Below are positions 57,171-64,000 of a stretch of DNA of 64,000 bases, in pieces (position 1 is the stretch's first letter; each line of letters opens with the position of its first letter). The position numbers were made by a program, and so were the translations under genes. The notes below the pieces were generated by a model, which saw only the letters and a program-made list of their open reading frames with translations, had not been told where the DNA came from and made no database searches. The stretch comes from Lactarius indigo (lineage: Eukaryota > Basidiomycota > Agaricomycetes > Russulales > Russulaceae), in NCBI GenBank assembly GCA_025766275.1, contig JAFKAC010000037.1, positions 62,001 through 126,000 of the forward strand, written 5' to 3'.

Positions 57171-57530
57171 TTCTCGGTATTTCATGTTATTATCTTTTGC
57201 GCCTATTTGACTTTTGTCCAAGCTGTTATCCTCATCTTGAAGCATGCCAGTTTATTATGTCTCTCAAACATGTCACCTGAATCAGCTTTAACCCATGCGG
57301 ACGTTTGCTATTGGGATGCAAACATTGACTCGAAAATTCAACAATACCTCGCTGCACCTCAAGAGCACTCTGACGAGTCATTTGCAAGCTTTATTATGTC
57401 CACTGATTTCGTTCGTTTGTTTTTATATCTTTTAATATATTGTCTCAATCCTTTAGTACAGTTCTACTCTTCGGTTGAAACCACATTTTCACAGACGAGA
57501 TCGTTGGTTTAGGCTGTTCTGGGAATCGAT
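57171..57530 (+). other. Downstream segment shared with GTPase locus 1
   Basis: Open block encoding AVILILKHASLLCLSNMSPESA...QEHSDESFASFIMSTDF, the counterpart of 33715-33900. The conserved amino acids suggest an exon under selection, but its connection to the preceding exon is unresolved. Confidence 0.4.
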
Positions 57531-58867
57531 ATTCCCATCCAAGTGTATCTTCTCACTGGAGTTGAGCAACACCGCATGGAAGATAAGTAGATCTATTATA
57601 TAATGGTCTAGGAATCGTGTACTAGTTGAGCCATGTATGATGTGTACGATCGAACTCGATGTCATAGACTGCGTCCACTCCCCATTGTTCGCTCGCTCAC
57701 GCTTCAGTTGCTGCCCTCTCTGCAGCCTCTGCTATCGCTAGTCCATACAACCACAGCGGGTGCACACGTCTCGGCAGTCAAAGAGGTAGATGCAGATGTA
57801 GAATACAGTGGTGGCGTTAGGGGGTACGCCACCTGCTGTATCCATGTGCCGCTTGATCGTGTGATCGAGCCTGGTGACCTTTTTGGGGTCTGGGACAGGG
57901 AGCCGCGTGGGGTGCCCTCATCTGACAGTGCGATCTCCGCAAAGCTATGTCTTTGAAACGTACCGTCAGAGGTGCTGTGTCCAGCTTATGGGCGCGATGC
58001 ATTGGAACGTATCCAGGGTTTTGTTCGCCCGCTCATGGATCAGCTCGAATTGGTGGTGCTGTGAGGAGTTGGCCCTCCTCGTCTTCCCTGTATACATGCG
58101 CGAGTTCGTGCAAGCGCTGTAGGCATGTGGTTCTGTCGTTTGTTTGAGGTCGGTTACGCCGGTAATGACTGGACCACGATATTGGTGATGTTATTGAGCA
58201 AGCACACTCTCGAATCGGACCCTGGTTTCCTGACTAAGAGTCGGATGAGCGGCGTGCCTAGGAGTTAGGGACACACAACGCAGAATGAGTAGAATGTGGA
58301 TATTGCGTTCAAACGAGTCCAAAGAGAGTCTTTAAGAGACGCATCGCGGAAGGAAAGTCACTGGTTCAATTCACTGGTTCAATCTTGGGTCCAATGTTTT
58401 TCCTCTCCGAATCCTCCCCTTGCCGATATTATGATGCGACGGTGCTACTTTCCTCTAATTCCGCATTGCATTTTTAATTCAACGTGCCATAATTGTGTCA
58501 CTGTACGACTTCGAGACTCTCCGTCGTCCAGGTGAGCATGTGAGTCGCTTCCACTTTCAACAAGTCAGTCTCATTCGAAGCAACTTTGTTTGCATCAACG
58601 ACTCCCCGCCATTGATATATCTTCACACATCACTAGAAATGGCTTCCTGTCGCTTTTCAATCCCCCCTGCAGTACTGAAGTGTGCTGCGTCCCTACCCTT
58701 GATGCCCACAACTTCAAGTTCATCCCACTCCAGAACCATCCCTTCTCTTCCTCATACCACCACCATCTCTTTTAAGCGCTGGTATTGGTACAGCTACTCA
58801 TCGTTCAATACATCCCCTGTAAACAGACAAGGAACACGCCTGGTGTCCTCGCGACCCTTGTCCAGCA
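57531..58867. other. Unassigned region before the LINE
   Basis: About 58270-58360 (TCCAAAGAGA...GCATCGCGGAAGG) resembles 24450-24500, so this is another piece of the repeated locus. A short open frame from ATG 58639 (MASCRFSIPPAVLK) reaches 58935 and overlaps the LINE start; it could be part of the LINE 5' region. No firm gene. Confidence 0.3.
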
Positions 58868-60442
58868 ATGATCCACCCAGATCCACCTCCCGACCTACCC
58901 CCCGACGCCCTCGACGAGGGAAACCTCTACTTTGACCACTTCTCAACTCCCCCCCTCCACAACCCCGATACATACACAGCGGTGACCGTAAACGAGCCAC
59001 TCGCCTCAACGCCCCCCATAGAAGGGAATATGGGCACTGCTCTCAACCCACTCCTAATTTCCAGCTCAACTCCCCTGCCGGTGGCGGACCAGGACTCGAG
59101 GATGAACTCCCCCGAGTCGGAAGAAAGCACACACCCTGCTGTCCCTCCGGCAGGACAACACGCCCCCCTCTCCGATCTTCCAGACACACCGGAAGAAATA
59201 ATCATCAGGGGTCGAAACACATCAAGGACGCCTCGTGCCAACACGCGACGCCTCTCTAACGCCTCGGTCTGGTCTCACATCTCGGAAGAACCAGCCTCCT
59301 CACACTCCTGCTCCCCCACTCGATTCTCATCCCCCCCTCCCCCCCTTACGGACACTAACCTAGCTCAGGCAGTTGCTGGAGGCGCCATACCTCCTCCGAT
59401 CTCTGTACATACCTCAAACGCCAAATATGGCACTGAACTCACTAGCTCCCTCGACCTTAACCACGAGGATCAAATCATTGGTTTTGAAGCGAACGATCAA
59501 ACACTCAAGGAAGAATTTACCCGGGAGATCAATGACATAGTCATGGGTTTCTCTCAATATTACCTCACAGGTCCGCTCCAATTCCGGTTTGATAATGATT
59601 TCTCCTTTAGGCAGGAGAACCTCCAGACCGCTGTATTACTAACTCTCCAAGCGCTTGACACCGGCACTGCCTTCAAGGAAGGCGAGACCTCTGTCTCCAT
59701 CCTTACCCCCCAAGCGTGGCACCGCCTTGTTATGGCCGTCCTAGCAGCCATTATCAGAGGACACCTTCGCTCCCCCGGGAGAGCCACAAATGGTAATAAG
59801 TCCCTCAATTGGAGCACCGACTCTTTTGTCGTTAGCTCAGACATCCCTAAGCCGCTCTCCGAAGGAGGCGCAATCCGCTCAATGGCTCTTCAACTAGCAG
59901 GGTACTATGATACCAAACGTTCTAACCCCCTGCACACCTCTCCAGAGGAATTTTTCTCCTCTCTTATCAAGAAACAAACTCACACCCTTCAGCGCATCGC
60001 CACACGCATCGCTCAACCCCACCAAGAAGCCCACCAAAACATCACCCTTAGCGAACAAGAGATGGAACAAATCCAAAACAAGGTCAAAGACTCCATCTTC
60101 CAATCCCTCAATGCCGAAGCACTAAACGACCTCGATACTTGGCAGGACATTTACCGCGAAGAATTCAAAGAAGTTATGCAAAAGTGGATCGCTGCCAACA
60201 ATTTCGCCTCCCCGGATGCCTGCTTCATCAAACCAGACATCAAACAGAAAGCACGAGCCAAATCAGTCACCCCAGAACAAGAACTCAATATCTCCCAGAT
60301 TGAAACACTAGTCCGCACCGACTGCCAAGTCCAAATTGATGTCATGAGACGGGATCTCCTGAGTGACATGAAGGTCACGATGGAGAAAGAAATTGCAGAC
60401 CTCCACTCTAACGAACTTCACACGCATGCACGCAGAGGTTAA
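58868..60442 (+). pseudogene. LINE ORF1, N-terminal part (frameshifted)
   Basis: ATG 58868 (MIHPDPPPDLPPDALDEG). A Pro/Ser/Thr-rich N-terminal 180 residues, then a folded-looking region (LDLNHEDQIIGFEANDQTLKEE in part; PLQFRFDNDFSFRQENLQTAVL in part) and helical segments. The frame ends at 60440-60442 just after HTHARRG. Sequence on the other side reads HAEVNANIQKEADTF in another frame and continues the helix, so a single-base change near 60426-60435 probably split one ORF. ORF1 proteins of LINEs bind the element RNA. Confidence 0.7.
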
Positions 60443-63400
60443 CGCTAACATCCAGAAAGAAGCCGACACCTTTAGAGAAACGGAATTCAACCGCCTCAAA
60501 ACCATCGCCATCCAGCAAGTTAATGCAGACATTGACTCCCTCAAAGCCCAGTACACAGCGGAACACAAAGCCTATGTTAGAAACAAGCGCGATAGAGTCC
60601 GAAAGGACCTTAAAGCGTGGAAGGTTCGTCACACCAACTCCCGTAACCTTGCCCTCCTTCGGGCGGAAGCAAAGAAACTAGGCTACGACCTAGTCGCTAA
60701 CTCCCCAGATGCTTTCAAACCTGACCCTGACCCCGCACGCGCGGAAGAAGACTGGCTGCCATCCTCGCGCGCCTCTTCCCGCAACTCCTCTAGGGCCACC
60801 TCCGTCGAACGGCAGGCACCCACCACTCCGCCTCTTGTCCCTCTTCGCACGGACCCCAACGTGACGCCCACCCCTGTACGCATCAAACGCGTCCGTACAG
60901 ACGACCTTCAAGAACCCCAGTCGGACATCACCATTGAGCTCCCTCCACTCCCCGACACTCCCATCGTCCCAACAAACCTCTTCCCCTCATACGCCACCTC
61001 CGAACACAACCCCCTCCCCCCAGCGGAGTGCGTCCAACTTGCCACAACGGATCACATGATTCAGGACCATCCGATCGATGTTCTACACGACCAACTAGCA
61101 GATAACGGCGGTGTCAAGGCTTCCATGCACGCGGTCAAGCGCGATACGGAGCCCCAACCACCTCAAGTAGGCCCGACCTCTTCTATGTCATTGGACGCTC
61201 CTTCTCCCCCCGCTGCTCCGCCTGCGGAAGAAAGTGAGCTCATGACTATGATGAAGATGGTCATGGGTACCATTTCTCGCCTCGAGGCCCAAGTCATTGC
61301 ACAAGACACGCGCATTACAGACCTCATTTCAGGCAAAAACCCCAAAGCAGGGCAGAAAGCAGCTAAACGCTCGGAGGCGGTGACAGCCCCTCCCCGCGCC
61401 AATACTGCGAGTACGCCAGCCAACGCAATGGACGAGGCTCCGCGTCACTTGACCCGAGCTGATGACCCTGCGCCCGCCATGCCCACTGCGAGCAACCAGA
61501 CCACACCCCGCGCCCCACCCCCTGTGAACCGCTCCACTCGCCCAGGTCCAACGGCTCTAGTCCCCCCTTCCTGGTCGGCAGTTGTCACAAAGAAAGCTGT
61601 CACTCAACAGTCCAACAACTCTACTCTTTCACGACAAATCACTTCTTCCACCGGATGTAACAACGCCGGCAAGAGTGGCAGGGACGCCGCTGCCCGACGG
61701 GCGAAGTCTAACACAACCGAAGTTACGGTCATACGGGGCCAAGGTCTCCCAGATGCCCAACTTGAGACAACCATCCGCAACACCCCCCCGTCCGTTATTG
61801 TAAACACAGCACGCTCGGAAATAGAGCGACTCACCTCATCCCCCATCGTCCTCCTCAACGGCCGCTGGTCTCTTCACCAGTCGTCAAACAACTTCGTCTA
61901 CCGGATTGCGGGCTCCATTCCGTTCCGCTCAATAATCAAATTTGCCTCCGCTCTCGTTAACCCACTGAAAACGGGACGACTCATTCCGAATGACGGATGG
62001 ACGTATGCGCAAATCCGGAAGACCCCTACAGCCGACGCTGATGGTGCCATCCACGACTCTGACCAACTCACCGAAGAGCTCCGGCGCAACCCAGCATTTG
62101 CGGACGCATGCTTCTGCATTCCCCCTCACTGGCAGGCTAACCCACATAATCTCCCCAACTACACCCACTCGACGGTTAAGGTAGCATATGTGGATGAAGA
62201 CGGCGCAATCGCTAAACAAGTCAAGCGCGACGGTCTGTTCATGTTCAGCGAACCAGTCCAGCTCATCATCACTGGGGACAACCCCACACTTGTCATGTGT
62301 GGGCGTTGCCATAAGATAGGACATGCCACTGACACTGCCGCATGCCAAGTACCCCGCAATTCAATTATTTGCCATATCTGTGGCGGCTCCCATCCCGCCA
62401 ACCAACACTCCTTCCATTGCCCCCGATCTCACGAGCACAAAGAAGCAGGCAAATGCTACTGCCGGTTCCCTTGTCTCAATTGCAAAGCGCCCACGCATAA
62501 CGCGCGCTCCATGCAATGCCCCGCCAAACGCTCCTTCTCTCCCCCAATGCTCGCAACTATTTCCGACACCCCTGCTGCCCCCTCTGGCCCCTCTGTCAAG
62601 GGAAAAGAGAAGGCTACAGTACCCCCGGCTACGGGCCCTTCGGGCACGACAGCGTCTGCAGGTACTGAGCCCCAGGCAAGGGTCGACGACCCAGACCAAA
62701 ACCCATTTACGCCAGTCACTAAGAAGAAAAACCGCAGACAACGCGGCGAAGTGGCAACACATAACACAAACGTCCCGGGTTCAGCCAACTTTACGGCCAA
62801 CAAAGGACGTATCACCGCAAAAGTCCCTGCCCGCCCCCTCACTTCCACGTCAGCCCCCCCAGCCCCTCATACAGCAGGCGGCGCCTTCCAACCCGCCCCG
62901 AACGGCCTACCAGACTGGAAAACTGTGCCTGTCATCTTCGACCAACACCTTGCAACCGTCAAAGAAACCCAAGCAGCCTTTCGCTCCCTTATCCCACCAG
63001 CAGACTACGAAGAAGAACTTGAGATCCTGAACACTATCGACATCGAGTGGAACGGTAAAGGGGACGGTAAGTTCGTCGGCATTGATAGTGTCGAAGCCCA
63101 ACTGGCAGTCAAAGCCAACTTTCCTCTCCGCTCCTCCCACATTCGCGACCACTACCGCCTCCTCCACCCAGATAGAGACGCTGACAACGAAATCGAACTC
63201 ATAGCTGAGCAGTACAGAATGGATGAGAACACCCCCACGCCTCTCACGGCGCGCTTGTACCTCCTCCACTCCATCCCAAGGGAACAGCGCTTTGCCTTCG
63301 CTGATGAAGTTTTTGTCCCAGAACCCACACAACAGGAACTAACCCGTCAGAAAGAGCTTAAAACGAAGCTCATCGACGTCCTCTTTCTACTCTTCGGGAA

Positions 63401-63560
63401 AGACACTGTGGTCTCCCTGGCCATCCATGACTTCCTCGTAAACGCAATTGACTTCCGCTATTTCACAGCCCTCCCCTCCCAACAAGAACAATGGAGAGTC
63501 GTCGAGACGATCCTCTCATCCTTCAACGACATCAGCGCTAACCCTCTTAACACCGTTTAA
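60426..63560 (+). CDS. LINE ORF1, C-terminal part with three CCHC zinc knuckles
   Basis: The frame is open upstream of ATG 60426 from 60393. A coiled-coil beginning (EVNANIQKEADTFRETEFN), a long Pro/Thr-rich low-complexity stretch (60730-61620), then a conserved region (VIRGQGLPDAQLETTI; PFRSIIKFASALVNPLKTGRL) resembling the RNA-binding part of gag-like ORF1s. Three knuckles follow at about 62296-62520: CGRCHKIGHATDTAAC, CHICGGSHPANQHSFHC, CLNCKAPTHNARSMQC. The C-terminal 220 residues are conserved-looking but unknown to me. TAA at 63558-63560. ORF2 starts 2 bases later, so translation is probably coupled by termination-reinitiation. Confidence 0.8.
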   Translation: MHAEVNANIQKEADTFRETEFNRLKTIAIQQVNADIDSLKAQYTAEHKAYVRNKRDRVRKDLKAWKVRHTNSRNLALLRAEAKKLGYDLVANSPDAFKPDPDPARAEEDWLPSSRASSRNSSRATSVERQAPTTPPLVPLRTDPNVTPTPVRIKRVRTDDLQEPQSDITIELPPLPDTPIVPTNLFPSYATSEHNPLPPAECVQLATTDHMIQDHPIDVLHDQLADNGGVKASMHAVKRDTEPQPPQVGPTSSMSLDAPSPPAAPPAEESELMTMMKMVMGTISRLEAQVIAQDTRITDLISGKNPKAGQKAAKRSEAVTAPPRANTASTPANAMDEAPRHLTRADDPAPAMPTASNQTTPRAPPPVNRSTRPGPTALVPPSWSAVVTKKAVTQQSNNSTLSRQITSSTGCNNAGKSGRDAAARRAKSNTTEVTVIRGQGLPDAQLETTIRNTPPSVIVNTARSEIERLTSSPIVLLNGRWSLHQSSNNFVYRIAGSIPFRSIIKFASALVNPLKTGRLIPNDGWTYAQIRKTPTADADGAIHDSDQLTEELRRNPAFADACFCIPPHWQANPHNLPNYTHSTVKVAYVDEDGAIAKQVKRDGLFMFSEPVQLIITGDNPTLVMCGRCHKIGHATDTAACQVPRNSIICHICGGSHPANQHSFHCPRSHEHKEAGKCYCRFPCLNCKAPTHNARSMQCPAKRSFSPPMLATISDTPAAPSGPSVKGKEKATVPPATGPSGTTASAGTEPQARVDDPDQNPFTPVTKKKNRRQRGEVATHNTNVPGSANFTANKGRITAKVPARPLTSTSAPPAPHTAGGAFQPAPNGLPDWKTVPVIFDQHLATVKETQAAFRSLIPPADYEEELEILNTIDIEWNGKGDGKFVGIDSVEAQLAVKANFPLRSSHIRDHYRLLHPDRDADNEIELIAEQYRMDENTPTPLTARLYLLHSIPREQRFAFADEVFVPEPTQQELTRQKELKTKLIDVLFLLFGKDTVVSLAIHDFLVNAIDFRYFTALPSQQEQWRVVETILSSFNDISANPLNTV

Positions 63561-63562
63561 AT

Positions 63563-64000
63563 ATGCATAGCACAACCATACTATCCGTCAACATGCGCCG
63601 TCGCAACACGGCAACCCACGCTATGCTACAGGAAGACACACAACACGACATCATATGTATACAAGAACCCTGGTTCAGTTCCATTGGTACCGCCCGCAAC
63701 GATCAATCGAAGAATGGGATCGACGTTCTAGGAGGGGCTAATAACCCCAAATGGAACCTCCATTACCCATACTTCTCCAACAACAAACGCACCAAAGTTA
63801 TGATTTATACCCGCAAGAACGACCGCCTTGCCTCGAAATACCGCCTGCACCCAGCACACATCATCCCACGCCTCGACCTCTGTCATCACCCCTCACTGAT
63901 GATCGTCGACGTATGTATAAACAAACACTCTTTCAGACTAATAAATTTCTACAACGACGTAGCTGACGCCTCAGCACTCCGATCCCTACTAGAATTAGAC
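63563..64000 (+). CDS. LINE ORF2, N-terminal endonuclease domain (partial)
   Basis: ATG 63563, open to the window end (146 codons). It begins MHSTTILSVNMRRRNTATH and has IICIQEPWF, the signature Glu of exonuclease-endonuclease-phosphatase type endonucleases that nick target DNA for priming. Asn in SVNMRRR is the expected metal-site residue. Later conserved pieces include KVMIYTRK and FRLINFYND. The reverse transcriptase domain would lie downstream. No lesion in the visible part. Confidence 0.85.
   Translation, partial: MHSTTILSVNMRRRNTATHAMLQEDTQHDIICIQEPWFSSIGTARNDQSKNGIDVLGGANNPKWNLHYPYFSNNKRTKVMIYTRKNDRLASKYRLHPAHIIPRLDLCHHPSLMIVDVCINKHSFRLINFYNDVADASALRSLLELD

Larger units (their letters stand above)
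58868..64000 (+). mobile_element. Non-LTR retrotransposon (LINE), Tad1-like, truncated by the window end
   Basis: Two coding regions in the usual order: a gag-like ORF1 with three zinc knuckles and an ORF2 that begins with an endonuclease domain. The reverse transcriptase would follow beyond 64000. The 5' end is not defined; ATG 58868 opens ORF1. Confidence 0.85.

Overview
The window looks like a transposon-rich, gene-poor stretch of a basidiomycete genome, most likely an agaricomycete. The evidence is short introns (about 44-64 nt) with GT...AG ends and CTRAY-like branch sites, a KDZ transposase tail, chromodomain Ty3/Gypsy elements, a DIRS-type tyrosine-recombinase retroelement, a LINE with three zinc knuckles, and a P-loop GTPase family with many short exons. 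I saw no rRNA, tRNA or CRISPR array.

Layout. 1-1.25 kb: end of a decayed KDZ transposase. 1.7-5.8 kb: three small unknown genes that I could model with introns; one contains a solo LTR and a tandem duplication of an exon plus its intron. 5.8-8.6 kb: a 44-bp satellite with a higher-order period of 8 units (352 bp). 8.6-22.5 kb: a 5'-truncated Gypsy element (A) whose third ORF is split by a complete Gypsy element (B). 22.5-24.3 kb: LTR fragments and a minus-strand gene with a solo LTR in an intron. 25.3-36.3 kb and 49.3-58.4 kb: two copies of a duplicated locus, each with a leucine-rich relic (25.3 and 35.3 kb) and a P-loop GTPase gene. Between the second relic and the second GTPase lies a DIRS-type element (about 36.34-49.26 kb), which is itself split by a third Gypsy element (C). 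58.9-64 kb: a LINE running off the end.

The most unusual feature is inside the two GTPase genes. After the last G-domain exon each gene enters an array of about 68-bp tandem units (about 55 in the first, 64 in the second). Each unit reads as a complete ~65-nt intron (GTGAGT donor, CTGAC branch site, pyrimidine-rich YAG acceptor) followed by exactly three bases before the next donor. By hand count all 121 triplets are sense codons. The G-domain exon enters in phase 0 and the shared 129-nt terminal exon leaves in phase 0, so any combination of retained triplets keeps the frame. This suggests genes with dozens of single-codon micro-exons, or a ratchet of recursive splice sites. RNA data are needed to decide.

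Nearly every premature stop in the transposons is TGA at a position where a related copy has an arginine CGN codon, and two reverse transcriptases carry Asp-to-Asn changes at catalytic positions that fit CpG-to-CpA. This points to CpG deamination or RIP-like silencing. The Gypsy elements share a GGGTTTT slippery site at the gag-pol overlap (B and C) and an LTR hairpin complementary to the sequence just after the LTR, as in self-priming Tf1/sushi elements.
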